A DNA stretch of 64,000 nucleotides, from assembly GCA_000507305.1 (NCBI GenBank), contig DF239555.1:135947-199946 (forward strand), given 5' to 3'. The stretch is from Breviolum minutum Mf 1.05b.01. Lineage: Eukaryota > Sar > Dinophyceae > Suessiales > Symbiodiniaceae. This document shows, one piece after another, positions 21,692-31,629 of this stretch. The notes beneath the pieces were generated by a model. That model ran no database searches and had not been told where the DNA came from. It worked only from the letters and a program-made list of their open reading frames with translations. Position 1 is the first letter of the stretch, and every line of letters begins with the position of its first letter. The position numbers were made by a program, and so were the translations under genes.

Positions 21692-22499
21692 CTGCAAACC
21701 AAGACGTCACACATATGACTCTCCTTAGGTGGAAATTTCAAATTTAGTGGCTGGGATAAAATTACTCCCCTATAAATCCCTCCCCTGTATTAAGCAATCG
21801 ATCAGTGCTTTATCTTGGCTATAATTAGCCATAATAATCATATAAAAGCTGAAAATAGTTATACAGCAGCAATATGTCAACAACTCCCCCAACACTCCAC
21901 ACACACAACCCAACTCCCAAACAACTTCTAAAATCTAAAGCACCTGGTGAAAGTGGTTTCCCGGACATATTAGGATGTCACAGCAACTTAGCAAATGCTT
22001 CTTAAACTGGTTGATTTCACCCACTTATAAATAATTTCCTAGGGTACACGATATTGAAGCTTAGTCATAGGCCGCTTAGCAAACCAGTGTGAGAACTTCC
22101 AGCAGGACATCTATCCAAATGTAGCCGGGAGATATCCCTATTCTCATTTCACGCAAAGATTTGGGAAAATCTTAAGTGACATCATGCTGAAACTTGCGAG
22201 CAAATCTTGACAAAACATCTCTTGTGAAGTTCATGGTGATACCTGGATCCAACAAACAAACCTGCAGTTATTCCACACGGAAACTGTATCCCAAACACCC
22301 CCAGTTACAAGCTTAAATACAACAAACACTATATTCATGCTATCAGAAGCGTAACTACTTGAGACATCCATAAGGGCTGATAACGGATGATCAGGATCTC
22401 AAGTCATATTTCGGGGGCTTATAACTCCAATCTCTGTAAACAAAAGTCTAAATATACGTATACTCTTTCCCAGCAAATCCTTTGAAGTTTTGTAACTCA

Positions 22500-22678
22500 A
22501 AAACTTTCACCAACCATTTTGGCCCCCCATTTTCCAGCGATTTTTTGTGGAACTGTTGATGCAGCTGGTTGAAGTGTGCCTCCTCGGCACTGAATCTCCA
22601 CCTCGAATCTGCGATTTCCACCGACCTTGCCCGCCAATCAGAAAAATCGGCGCCCTGAAGAAACCCTTTTTTTGCCCC
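22500..22678 (-). CDS. internal exon, unknown protein
   Basis: The acceptor TTTTTCAG lies inside the terminal repeat of a family E-like element. The frame then reads GAKKGFLQGADFSDWRARSV, EIADSRWRFSAEEAHFNQ, LHQQFHKKSLENGG, PKWL. It starts in phase 0, matching the phase-0 end of 23240-23298. The 3' edge is uncertain: a GTGAAAG donor at 22511 or a GA donor near 22470. Function unknown. Confidence 0.6.
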
Positions 22679-22792
22679 CTGAAAAACGAAGATGACAGGC
22701 TGGGAAATCACCATTATTAATAGGGGAATGTAGGGGATACATCTTCAAATGTTTGTTTTCCTGTTGTCATGTTATTTTTTTTTTGGGGGGGG
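22679..22792. mobile_element. family E-like element supplying an acceptor
   Basis: CTGAAAAACGAAGATGACAGG at the left and CCTGTTGTCATGTT plus a T/G tract at the right, with the internal ATACATCTTCAAAT shared with family E. Confidence 0.55.
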
Positions 22793-23009
22793 TGTGAAAA
22801 TTCGTCAAAAAATGGATCTTAGGAGATTTTGAACTAATTTTCGTTCCATTCATCCACTGGGGTCTAGTTTGAATTTGTGAGTATACTATTTTGAGAGTCT
22901 TCTTCCGAGTCTGCAATAACACATGCAAACGCTGGTGTAAAGGGGTGGATGAATCGTGACAAAATCCACGCAAGCCGTTGAGACGTCACGTTTGAAGCAT
23001 TAGCTTACT

Positions 23010-23107
23010 CAGCCAAAGCACCATGAAATAAAAGTTTGAACTGTATTTTTCCCATTAAATATGTAATCCCCAAACGTTTAAAGGTTGGCCATTGTCTGAG
23101 TCAGTTC
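23010..23107. mobile_element. family L element (CTCAGCCAAAG / TTGGCTGAG)
   Basis: ACTCAGCCAAAGCACCATG to TTAAAGGTTGGCCATTGTC. A second copy at 31866-31978 shares both ends. Confidence 0.65.
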
Positions 23108-23239
23108 GTGTTTTAGAAATTGTTGAAAATCTTGGATATACCCCTCACCCAGTGACAGTCACCACCCAGGAGCATGAAAATGTTCAAAAGGTGATACCGA
23201 ACTAAAGCTTCATTTGCCACCGTTACAAGTAACTCTTAC

Positions 23240-23298
23240 TGGATGTGTCGGCGTAGATTCATTTTCAATCAGATACAGATATACAGTAATGTCATACT
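23240..23298 (-). CDS. internal exon, unknown protein
   Basis: Canonical donor CCA|GTAAGAGTT. The frame (x)YDITVYLYLIENESTPTHP is open for 19 codons after an ATGAAG acceptor and ends in phase 0, fitting the next exon at 22678. Beta-rich look; no family recognised. Confidence 0.5.
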
Positions 23299-24190
23299 CT
23301 TCATGGAGGAAATCCAGAGATCACAGCTTGAGAGGTATAAATCCCTGGGAAAAAAGTTATGAAAACCCTGCACGTTATTTCCTTCATCAGCAGCCAGCAA
23401 ATGACATGCTCATTTGGTAGTAAAGGAATCAAACAGCATTGCTGTCATTAACTGCCAATGTTGCTACCAACAACATTGTTAACAAGGTATCTTTTTGAAA
23501 TCCTTGGAAATTCAACTTGGAGACCTTTTTTTTTCAATTGTCTCTTCCCAAACACTGCTATTTTGGAAAATTATCTATGTTAAACTTCGGGGACGAGGGG
23601 TACGTTCTGGCGTGCGTGAAAAACCAAACCATCCATAACTAGACTAACCCGACTTAGCGGACTTACAGATCACATTGGTTATCAACAACTTACCAAATGG
23701 TGTGATCCTCCAAACAGTGGCACCATCTCAAACATTCCCATTAAAAAAGGGAACTGTTTTTATTGTTGACCAGTCGATTGGTAAACTTGATTTGAGCCTA
23801 GTTAAAAAAATCAAACACATTGTTGGTTTGGATAAAACAAAAATCAGTTCGATTCAGAAGTAGTCCGGAATATGGGCAATCCATTTCGTGGGGGGATAGA
23901 AGACACATTCTGGATCGAAACTATTCATATGGAATTCTATGTTCACGTTTAGCCATAATCAAAGGCTCTCTCGAGGTAGTTGTTAAGGTCCAATGCAGGG
24001 GTTGTAATCCCAGAATCCCGTCTTTCCGCCATCAATTTGGAGCGGTTTCGCTCCCGAAATGTTTTTTGGGAACTTAACAAACCTGACTTAAATAGAACTA
24101 CCGTATCTGGGTGGTGCTTCGTGGTGATGAACAAACGCTCGCATCTTTTTGCCGCCTCTTCCTTTGAAGCCCGATGGTGGCTGTGGCAGT
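23299..24190. other. non-coding, nothing recognised
   Basis: Separates the end of the repeat-protein gene from the next downstream gene. ORFs at 23675-24077 lack coding character. It should contain the 3' UTR of the 24191 gene. Confidence 0.4.
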
Positions 24191-25408
24191 TCAGCGTTTC
24201 AGCGACAACTCTCCAATCGCCAAGTGACCCAATGACTCTGGCAACACATCTGAGTCTTGCAAACTTTCGAAGTTCCAACCAAAAGTCAAGCTTTGAAGGC
24301 CTTCTGGCCATGACACTTTGTCCAGGCCCTGATCAAAATATTCACCGAAAGTCAAGCTTTGAAGGCCTTCTGGCCATATTACGTTGTCCAGGCTCTGATC
24401 GAAATAAGCACCGAAACTCACACTTTGAAGGCCTTCTGGCCATGTCACGTTGTCCAGGTTCTGATCGAAATAACCAACAAAAGTCAAGCTTTGAAGGCCT
24501 GCTGGCCATGTCACATTGCCCAGGTCCTGATTAAAATTCTCACCAAACGTCAAACTTTGAAGGCCTTCCGGCCATGTCACATTGTCCAAGCTCTGATCGA
24601 AACCTCGACCAAAAGTCAAGCTTTGAAGGCCTGCCGGCCATGTCACATTGTCCAGGCTCTGATCGAAATGTTCACCAAAAGTCAAGCTTTGCAGGCCTGC
24701 CGGCCATGTCAGATTGTCCAGGCTCTGATCGAAATCTCGACCAAAAGTCAAGCTTTGAAGGCCTGCTGGCCATGTCACATTGTCCAGGCTCTGATCGAAA
24801 TCTCGACCAAAAGTCAAGCTTTGAAGGCCTGCTGGCCATGTCACATTGTCCAGGCTCTTATCGAATTTTGCTCCGAAAGTCAAACTTTGAAGGCCTTCTG
24901 GCCATGTCACATTGTCCAAGCTCTGATCAAATTGTCCTCCCAAAGTCAAACTTTGCAGGCCCGCTGGCCATGTCACGTTGTCCAGGCTCCGGTTGAACCC
25001 ATCTGCAAATGTTAAGGTGCGAAGGCTCTTGGGCAAATTGTGCAGCAAGGCAGGCTTTCCGTCACTAACCCCTGTCATTTCTGCAATCCCAGTCAATGAG
25101 AACTCAGCATCCTCAACACTGTACCCCTGGGCATAACGCCAAGCAGCATGCAAATTGACGGGCATATAGGTAGTCCATACCTGTGCCCGTTGACCCCCAA
25201 GTCCTTGTTGCTGCAGACTTTCATGCAGCACAAGCCTTGAAGTATGGGACACAACTAATTGAAGGCCCGGCCTGGATGGGACGTTGTCCAAAATCATCTT
25301 CCACAACTCGCACCCAAGCATGGAGTCTGCTACATTCAATTTCAACTTGCATTCGCCACTCATGCCTATCACCTCAAGCTCTATGAGCCCTTCTCCCATA
25401 GGATGCAT
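24191..25408 (-). CDS. intronless ubiquitin-like/leucine-rich repeat protein (405 aa)
   Basis: ATG at 25408 (MHPMGEG) to TGA at 24191; the frame remains open upstream to 25489, so an earlier start is possible. Residues about 1-90 form a ubiquitin-like module (IELEVIGMSGECKLKL ... LQQQGLGGQRA). After a linker (FSLTGIAEMTGV) come about 12 tandem 22-residue units with consensus WPxGLQSLTFGxxFDQSLDN and a closing non-canonical unit, LPESLGHLAIG. Each unit keeps the L-x-x-L-x-F of a leucine-rich repeat strand, so a solenoid used for protein binding is likely. DNA repeats of exactly 66 bp (24245-25050) are nearly identical, implying recent expansion or gene conversion. A cytosolic adaptor role is inference. 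It is intronless, unlike its neighbours. Confidence 0.9.
   Translation of the reverse strand: MHPMGEGLIELEVIGMSGECKLKLNVADSMLGCELWKMILDNVPSRPGLQLVVSHTSRLVLHESLQQQGLGGQRAQVWTTYMPVNLHAAWRYAQGYSVEDAEFSLTGIAEMTGVSDGKPALLHNLPKSLRTLTFADGFNRSLDNVTWPAGLQSLTLGGQFDQSLDNVTWPEGLQSLTFGAKFDKSLDNVTWPAGLQSLTFGRDFDQSLDNVTWPAGLQSLTFGRDFDQSLDNLTWPAGLQSLTFGEHFDQSLDNVTWPAGLQSLTFGRGFDQSLDNVTWPEGLQSLTFGENFNQDLGNVTWPAGLQSLTFVGYFDQNLDNVTWPEGLQSVSFGAYFDQSLDNVIWPEGLQSLTFGEYFDQGLDKVSWPEGLQSLTFGWNFESLQDSDVLPESLGHLAIGELSLKR
24245..25050. repeat. 66-bp coding tandem repeat
   Basis: Period measured from AAGGCCTGCTGGCC to the next occurrence is 66 bp. About 12 units, several differing at only a few bases. Confidence 0.95.
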
Positions 25409-25526
25409 TGCTGCAACAAATCGCTTTCCGAAGAAAAAAGGAGCCGAAAAAAAATCGCTGCAACAACAATGCCACCAATCCATCAACAAATCTCAGGGGC
25501 CCAACCCTAATTCCAACCAAACTGCC

Positions 25527-25610
25527 CTCCAGGGAACGATCTCTGGCCCTCCCCTTTTAATGGCACGTTCGAATGTAAAAAGGATTCGTTCCCTGAAGGG
25601 TATCTTCGTT
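25527..25610. mobile_element. hairpin element upstream of the repeat-protein gene
   Basis: CCCTCCAGGGAACGATC and GATTCGTTCCCTGAAGGG are terminal inverted repeats, and TA follows the right end. It lies about 120-200 bp 5' of the start codon of 24191-25408. Confidence 0.7.
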
Positions 25611-25857
25611 CCCAACCCAGCCTCTCTCATCCATTTGATTGACTCAACAGGTCCATCACCTCCACAAGTTCTCAATGACGTGACCAAAAAACATAAGGCT
25701 TAAAGGGGGTAGTCATTCAATGAACTTGGTAAAACCCATATGTTTTCATATATGGAATGTATGAAATAGTTACCCTCACTTTTTTGTTTAATGAACATGA
25801 GCCAACATGTACAACGCGTTTGTGCGTTAGATAAATCGGGTAGTGTTGAATACCCAT

Positions 25858-25952
25858 AGCATCCATGAATGGTTTACTTCCCCTACATCTACCGTAGAAA
25901 TCAACCAAATGTGATACATGTAGGTAACCATACAATACATGCATGTTATGGG
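25858..25952. mobile_element. family G element (CATGTATGG ... TTTACCTACATTTACC)
   Basis: CATCCATGAATGGTTTACTT and the core CCTACATCTACCGTAGAAATC plus CAACCAAATGTG; TACATGCATGTTATGGG closes the palindrome. Confidence 0.65.
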
Positions 25953-26162
25953 ATACAGTCACAGTATATGAATAGGCCAACCACGCGGGATTTTTCTGCA
26001 AAACCTGCCAAACTTGGTTGGCATGAATGAACGCCAAGTGCCTTTTTTGACGAGAATGACCATCCAAACAAAACAAATATACTTTATGCTTTGAGTTGTC
26101 GGACCATCAAACAGTAGGCTATCAACAATAAACCATGTTGTTAATGTCGTCGTCAACATCAT

Positions 26163-26255
26163 GAATCATGATCATGGTCATGAATAACAACACTACCATC
26201 ATCATCATAGTCATAATCACATCAATGATGATCATCATCATAGTCATCATCAGAA
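26163..26255. repeat. CAT/ATC trinucleotide-like simple repeat
   Basis: Irregular runs of CATCAT, GATGATCATCATC and ATAGTCAT. Confidence 0.85.
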
Positions 26256-26498
26256 TTTTTACAGGGCCAGCTTGTTTAAAAAAGCCACCTCCATAGCCCC
26301 AGTTGGGACAAAAGGACTAAATACTCGTTCAAATTAAAAAAAAAACACTTCATGTCATCTAGTGTCCAACCTGTTTAAGGCGAACCCACGGGATGATGGA
26401 CACCCGGCCCCACCTCAAATTTCAGCAGTGGAAGAAGCTTTCCTCGCCTCCAAAAAATGTCGCACTAGTGATGGGGTCAACTCTTTTGGGAAGGACCC

Positions 26499-26653
26499 TA
26501 CTTGGAGGATCATCCAAGTTAGTAAGTGGTTTATAACCATGCTTAGTAAGTCCCCTAAGTAGGGTTGCTGCCCTTCCAAAGGTCTAAGTGGATCTAAATG
26601 GCATGTACATGGGGGTTACTAACCACTTACTAACTGGGATGATCCTCCACGTA
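26499..26653. mobile_element. family B element, complete
   Basis: TA-CTTGGAGGATCATCCAAG to CTAACTGGGATGATCCTCCACG-TA. The internal GTTAGTAAGTGGTT contains a consensus-quality GTAAGT, and ACCACTTACTAAC supplies the same on the other strand. Confidence 0.9.
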
Positions 26654-27287
26654 GATTGGAGACCTGGATTTGTCAAAGTTCAATGTTCAGCAGAAATTTG
26701 AGATGCACACCACCACTTTGAGTTGTGCCAACTTTTTGCGGTCCCAGAAATTGTGAGCGAACTATGTGAATAGGTCCTTGCATCCTAAGAAGAAAACAAA
26801 CATCTTCATCTTCCATCTTCAGATTTTTTCTGGTGTTTAAATTGTGGGTTTCAAAAAGATCCGGGTAATCCGTGTGGTAAGCCTGGTTATTAAAAAAAAA
26901 ACATCTCTCTACGCCAAGTCGCTGCTTCAAATGTTTCATGGTATTATGATTGGCCGTCTCGTGCAAGTATACCCTGCAGTCTGCTGGCAATGCTGCCTGA
27001 GTGGCGACGAGAATTCTGACCCTGTTGATGACGAGTCACTTCCGAAATAATTATTGAGGGCATGTATTGGCTTGCAGTTAAGTTATATCTAATATCCCAG
27101 GAACAAACCACGAGAATTCCTGAACCTGATGCAAACTTGTTGGAGAATTCTACATATTTTCCTGGGAGAAACATGTTTCCACTTCTATTGGAAGGATATA
27201 ATGTGTATTTTGTCCAAGTCAAAAAAAACATTGGTCCCTGATTTCATCAAGAAATGACTCTCTCACCTCCTTTAAGATCATCATCGT

Positions 27288-27402
27288 ACTGTTGATGAAA
27301 AATATCCTGCACCAGTTGATATGGGAAATGCATGTAAATGTCCCATTATTTACAGGGTTTTTATACATCCCAAATGGTGCAGGATTTCTTCCATCAACAG
27401 TA
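27288..27402. mobile_element. family A element
   Basis: TA-CTGTTGATG to TTCTTCCATCAACAG-TA; the internal CCCATTATTTACAGGG is in the opposite orientation to the 5526 copy. Confidence 0.88.
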
Positions 27403-27705
27403 TCACTATTCCTCATTACATCTTCTATACCATCCGGTAAACACGATCGACGATCATGTCTCTGATCTCAACTTATGGCGCTTATGTCATGTGTACATAT
27501 ACAAAGGTGGCAGTGAATTGTTGTATATGTATGGTATTGTCTGGTTCAGTTCCAAACTCAGGACTTAGATCATCCAACAAAGATAAGATCACAAATCATA
27601 CTTGTTTTGCCCGCATCTTACACGATTCCATTGGTATGGATACATCCCACTATTAAATACAACTCATGTACTTTTTGCGTGTCAGCATCCAAAAACGTTG
27701 AAACA

Positions 27706-27820
27706 TACTGTTGGTGGAAGAAATCCCAAACAACCACCTGGGATGTACCCCAAACCCCAAAAGATGACGGGATAAACAACCAACCTAAACTGGTTAGCAG
27801 GATTTGTTCCATCAACAGTG
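27706..27820. mobile_element. family A element
   Basis: TA-CTGTTGGTGGAAGAAATCCC to GATTTGTTCCATCAACAG-TG. Confidence 0.85.
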
Positions 27821-27937
27821 CTCAGGTCAAGATGCTGCATGTCGGTTGTCCGTATGATTCTCTGCACCCACATGCACATGTACTGACCCTCGACAGCGTA
27901 AAACCGAGTCCTGTTCTGGTGGAGATTGAGGGGGGGT

Positions 27938-28100
27938 TAGTTGGAGGATGGGCTCCCATGACTTGTTTCAGTGCTTATTAACCATGGTTAATTAATAAGT
28001 CCCCTTTCAGAAGGGTTGTGGGACCCCTTCCAAATGGCCTTTTCATGGCTTATGAGTAGGGGTTACTACCCACTCACTAACTGGGATGATCTTCCAAGCA
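27938..28100. mobile_element. family B element
   Basis: AGTTGGAGGATGGGCTCCC to CTAACTGGGATGATCTTCCAAGCA; internal TAATAAGTCCCCT and CCTTCCAAATGGCC match the family. Confidence 0.8.
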
Positions 28101-28212
28101 TAAGAATCCTCCGTGGGGTAACCTGATTACAGCCCCCAAAACTGACTAACGGCTGGCGCCTGGGCAAAAGGAGGTTCCGAACTTGGAAACCAGCATCTTT
28201 AGGGTCTATATA

Positions 28213-28298
28213 TCAGTATTGTTCTTCATGTGCTTCTTTACGAACAACCAGTTTCGGATCATAGTGGAAGAGTCCAGCAGTTTTCTCAGGTGTAGATG
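28213..28298 (-). pseudogene. frame-shifted continuation of the GT31-like domain
   Basis: The minus frame EKTAGLFHYDPKLVVRKEAH, EEQY fits the glycosyltransferase family 31 region that carries an E-x-x-x-Y-x-D-I motif, but it is out of frame with the 28306-28341 exon by one base and stops at TGA right after EEQY, where D-I would follow in the next frame. This suggests two single-base insertions, i.e. pseudogenisation or read errors. A 21-nt intron would be too short. Confidence 0.4.
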
Positions 28299-28305
28299 TT
28301 TTCAC

Positions 28306-28341
28306 CCAGAGCCTTTTTGTCCATGCCAAACATGAAAACAA
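28306..28341 (-). CDS. GT31-like exon 3 (VFMFGMDKKALG)
   Basis: AAACAG acceptor; 36 nt from phase 1 to phase 1, encoding VFMFGMDKKAL, the expected FxxG strand of Galactosyl_T after the R-x-x-x-R region in the previous exon. The donor would be GG|GTGAAAAC. Confidence 0.45.
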
Positions 28342-28511
28342 CTGTTTTTTGGGAGTTGGGGTTGGTTTTTGATTTATGGGATATAATTCCAAAGATTTTG
28401 TTGCAAAAAGTGCTTTGATTTTTCTATGCGATGGTTGGGGACAAATTTCAGGTGCCATGTTTTTTTTTGGGAGGGGGAGGAGGAACAACAAAAATCCCCG
28501 CCCCTAAATAC

Positions 28512-28617
28512 CATGTGGTGAAATCTCCCAACGACTGGAACTCGACGTCCCGTCCTGTACTTTGTTGCGAAAGGCATCGCGTACATTCAAACGACTGAAG
28601 CTTGGCCAAGTGAAGAC
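28512..28617 (-). CDS. GT31-like (galactosyltransferase) exon 2
   Basis: GCGCAG acceptor, GTATTT donor, 35 codons plus one base. VFTWPSFSRLNVRDAFRNKV then QDGTSSSSRWEISPH. RDAFRNK followed by HVVFMFG in the next exon resembles the start of the Galactosyl_T domain (RdaIRkTW ... FllG). If correct it would be a Golgi type II glycosyltransferase adding galactose-type sugars. Weak, family-level inference. The phase matches both neighbours. Confidence 0.45.
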
Positions 28618-28631
28618 CTGCGCCAATCAGA

Positions 28632-28825
28632 ACTTGGAGGATCATCCCATTTAGTAAATGTTTAATAACCATGGCTTGGAGGGATCATGCCAGGACTTGG
28701 CTACGTGGTTAATTGGCCCATGGCTAGTTAGTTGTGTAACTGGGGTTGTTTCCCTTCCAAGTGGACTAAATGGCTCTCATAAATGGGGGTTACTAACCAT
28801 ATCAACTGGGATGATCCTCCAAGTA
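28632..28825. mobile_element. family B element, long copy
   Basis: ACTTGGAGGATCATCCC to AACTGGGATGATCCTCCAAG-TA, with an internal partial duplication (a second CTTGGAGGGATCATGCC at 28675). Confidence 0.85.
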
Positions 28826-28861
28826 GCGGTTGAGAGGTACATTCATACCTGTTGGTAGCCA

Positions 28862-28976
28862 CGCATTATGGCTAGTCAGCCTATCCCAACATAACTCAGA
28901 AATAAAGGCTTGATTTCAGGCATGAAGGGAAACCAATGGTAAGCCCTTACCAGGCGGGGTAGGTTGACTAGCCACT
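28862..28976. mobile_element. family H element (GGTAGGTTGACTAGCCA hairpin)
   Basis: TGGCTAGTCAGCCTATCCC at the left and GGGGTAGGTTGACTAGCCA at the right. Related fragments near 38960-39020, 55375-55465 and 55895-56022 carry G-runs before TAGGTTGAC or TAGATTC. Confidence 0.7.
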
Positions 28977-29126
28977 ATTACTGTTGTTTTCTACACTGTA
29001 CCCTTTTTGTTAAAAAATGGAATACAGTAGCTGCTATCCTTAAAAATTACATATGTTTACAAACAGTTTGTTCAAAATCCAGTGTTTTTTTTCTATCATG
29101 TTGGTTTGCAAGAGCGTTGAGAACAC

Positions 29127-29199
29127 CAAGACATCTAGACTAGAAACAATCTGAAGAGCCCTTTCTCTACAAGGTATCTCATCAAAGGTGTACCACAAC
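29127..29199 (-). CDS. exon upstream of the GT31-like exons
   Basis: TTCATGCCCAG acceptor, TTG|GTGTTC donor; LWYTFDEIPCRERALQIVSS then LDVL. Ends in phase 0, matching the start of 28617. An alternative frame (GCGTPLMRYLVEKG) resembles an ankyrin repeat, so the frame is a choice, not a certainty. Confidence 0.4.
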
Positions 29200-29552
29200 C
29201 TGGGCATGAAAATGCTACAATTACAAGGTATAGATTCATGCATTGCATCCATCTTTGAATATCACGACTGGGAGTTTTCCACTGGAAGACATATGGGATT
29301 GTAAGGTAGAAATATTTGCAAAACGTAGATGCAACTGTCAATGTACATATATATATATATGTGAACAAATATGTAAATACATATGTATACACTTGTATGT
29401 ATATCAATCAAATATATATATATATATAAATACATATTTGTATGTATACTTTCACTATTCAGGGTGGCCAACACCTTGTAACAGTGAGGTAAAATCATCT
29501 ATTCATTTTTTTGAAGGGAGAGCCTTCTCCAATTTCCATCCACTCCCAAAAC

Positions 29553-29763
29553 CTAGTTGGTGGTTTCAACCCATCGGAAAAATATATGCTCATCAAATTG
29601 GATTGTTATTTCCCCAAGTAGAGGGGGAAAAAAATATTTGAAACCACCATCCATGGCCTAAACTCCTCAAAAACTGGTGATGGTTTCTTCCCACCCTTTT
29701 ATAGGAAATTCCTTTATTATTGGTATACAAACCCCTACGGAATTGGGTTGAAAACCACCACCT
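29553..29763. mobile_element. family C element plus related element
   Basis: 29553-29654: CTAGTTGGTGGTTTCAACCC to TTTGAAACCACCATCC. 29682-29763: GATGGTTTCTTCCCACCC to GGTTGAAAACCACCACCTG, the same second element as at 16777-16858. Confidence 0.75.
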
Positions 29764-29928
29764 GAACAAAAATCTCCCAATTTCCACTCCAATGATCCAA
29801 AGCACCAAATCCACTTGTGGACTAAAGGCATGGACACGATCCACCAGATGTGCGAAGAGCAAGGCCGCGCTGCCTCCAAAATTTATTTTGGTGGTGGGGT
29901 TTTTGGGTAGTTGTTTTCGTTGTAAAAC

Positions 29929-30031
29929 ACTCCGGGAAACTCATATAGCAATGGAAAATCCCTATTTGATGTAGGAAATACATCTTCAAATAGTTCATCT
30001 TCCATTGCTATGTTTGTTTACCAGAGTGTAC
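29929..30031. mobile_element. family E element
   Basis: ACTCCGGGAAACTCATATAGC to GCTATGTTTGTTTACCAGAG then TGTA; internal ATACATCTTCAAAT. Confidence 0.8.
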
Positions 30032-30237
30032 CTTCCTAAGACAATCCGGCAGCAGAAAAAATCAGACAATCCACGAAACAACTCACACAACAAACAAAAC
30101 AAAACAACATCTTTCACAACTGTGAAACTCAAAATTTAGGGTCTCTTCCAAAACATGCTTTCAATCAAAAAAATCACCCATGTCCCTAATTTCCAGCCAA
30201 AAACTCTTGGCTGGTCCCACTTTTCAGTGTGGATATC

Positions 30238-30335
30238 CCATCCCAAACACTCCATGTATGGTACATTTCCCTACATTTACCGTCCCTAAAAATCACCTAA
30301 ATGTAGGTAAATATAACATACGTGGATCCTATGGG
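30238..30335. mobile_element. family G element
   Basis: CACTCCATGTATGGTACATT, a core of CCTACATTTACCGTCCC and CCTAAATGTAGGTAAAT, closing with ATACGTGGATCCTATGGG. Confidence 0.8.
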
Positions 30336-30410
30336 CATTACATCAAAACAACCTACCATTTTTGGGCCAACAAAAAAAATTGCTGCCTGTGAATCATCAC
30401 ACGCATTCAC

Positions 30411-30496
30411 CCCCGTTGGCACCTCCCATGGAACCACCCCAAGCAAAGACTCGACGATAACGAGAAGTGATGCTGGAGATCTTCTTTTCGAAGTAC
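30411..30496 (-). CDS. internal exon, unknown protein
   Basis: AATGTCAG acceptor and GGGG|GTGAATG donor enclose YFEKKISSITSRYRRVFAWG then GSMGGANGG, starting in phase 2 and ending in phase 1. Other frames are open too, but this reading has the best composition. The Gly-rich end could be a loop or linker. Confidence 0.4.
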
Positions 30497-30526
30497 CTGA
30501 CATTTTTTTGGTTGCTTTTTGGATGC

Positions 30527-30616
30527 CCTAGACATCCAAACACCTGCTGAGAAGGTATTTGTACCCTCCAAATATGACCAAAAGCATTTTCTCAGGAGGT
30601 ATTTGGATGTCTAGGG
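30527..30616. mobile_element. hairpin element (CCCTAGACATCCAAA / TTTGGATGTCTAGGG)
   Basis: Perfect 15-bp terminal inverted repeat with internal GAAGGTATTTG and CAGGAGGTATTTG. Fragments recur at 40363-40475. Confidence 0.75.
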
Positions 30617-31189
30617 ATGGTAAATTAATAGTGATCAGTGATCAGTGAATAATATAAAGGTTATTCTTTTTACAGAGTTCCAGTGTCATGACACTTGATT
30701 TATGTAGGTTTCGACTATAGACAGTTGATTTACACTCGTTGAAAAGGTTTAAATAACATAAACAACGGAAATTCTTGAGATATTTCCTATGTCAACAGCC
30801 TAGCCTTGTCCATGCAGCTTGAAAGGTTATGCACCACTGGCTCCCACAGGTGTTCATAGATCTCAAGTTATAAGTCAGATTGCTGAACCATCAAGAGTAC
30901 AGAAACATGTTGTTTTGTCTTAGTTGAGTCCCTCACCAGGTTATGCATGATCATTGTATCATACATAGCATATTATGTATTCATATAAGAATATGATATC
31001 AACATATTCACATAGACAGAAGTTTTTGTTCATGATTCTTACATATTACCCATAAGGCTCTTGTATGGAGATGCTCGTTGGCCAACAATTTAGAAACATG
31101 AGGTCCTGTAAACACGTTAGGATAGCAAACATATAGACTCACCCTGACATCTTAACATGACTACGCACTGTACTACAGCTAAAGGATCT

Positions 31190-31345
31190 CCCACATACTT
31201 GTACCTGTATTTAAGATATTCTTATCCTGTATCACCGTGTGAACACTGTGCTACACATGATCTGGCACGCCCCTTGTCCAGAAGCAAACACAAGATCAAC
31301 AACTTGTACTTCTCCGTGAACAACTGCGCTCTACATTTAGCGCGT
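31190..31345 (-). CDS. candidate exon, unknown protein
   Basis: After AAATGTAG, two frames are good: AQLFTEKYKLLILCLLLDKG and SAVVHGEVQVVDLVFASGQG. Both end at stops within the segment. It likely continues the gene at 31354-31815. Confidence 0.35.
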
Positions 31346-31353
31346 CGACAAAA

Positions 31354-31416
31354 AAAACAATGTTGTGTTGCCTCTGTTGTTTGGCGTCAGTATATCTTTT
31401 TGAATCTGGAGATATC
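31354..31416 (-). CDS. internal exon, unknown protein
   Basis: CATGCAG acceptor; (G)YLQIQKDILTPNNRG, phase 1, matching the phase-1 end of 31479-31505 across a 62-nt intron. The 3' border is unclear. Confidence 0.45.
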
Positions 31417-31478
31417 CTGCATGGTAAATGTCATACTGTTCCTGGAAGGGCTTTTTGTTCAAATCTTAAAATGCATAC

Positions 31479-31505
31479 CAAACATCAATTCCACAATTTG
31501 GGCCG
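31479..31505 (-). CDS. 27-nt microexon
   Basis: Acceptor CTGATAG, donor TTTG|GTATGC. Phase 1 to phase 1, encoding AAQIVELMF with its split codons. It joins the 31630-31815 exon (ending in phase 1) into a continuous frame. Confidence 0.5.
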
Positions 31506-31629
31506 CTATCAGTTCAAAGTAGGCTATAACTCCACCTATAGGGGGGGTGAAATCACCCCAGAACTTTACCCATTTATTTTCGGCCATGTGTAGACGTTAT
31601 ACACATGACTAATTTACACCCTAATTTAC

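Larger units (their letters stand above)
25953..28212. other. non-coding with four inverted-repeat elements
   Basis: ATC/ATG-rich simple sequence at 26163-26255; family B at 26499-26653 and 27938-28100; family A at 27288-27402 and 27706-27820. A possible small exon follows the acceptor CTTTTGCCCAG near 28165 (APAVSQFWG). No other coding signal. Confidence 0.5.

Noticed and set aside
24359-25015. Plus-strand 218-codon repeat ORF
   Set aside because: Antisense shadow of the 66-bp coding repeat of the LRR gene.
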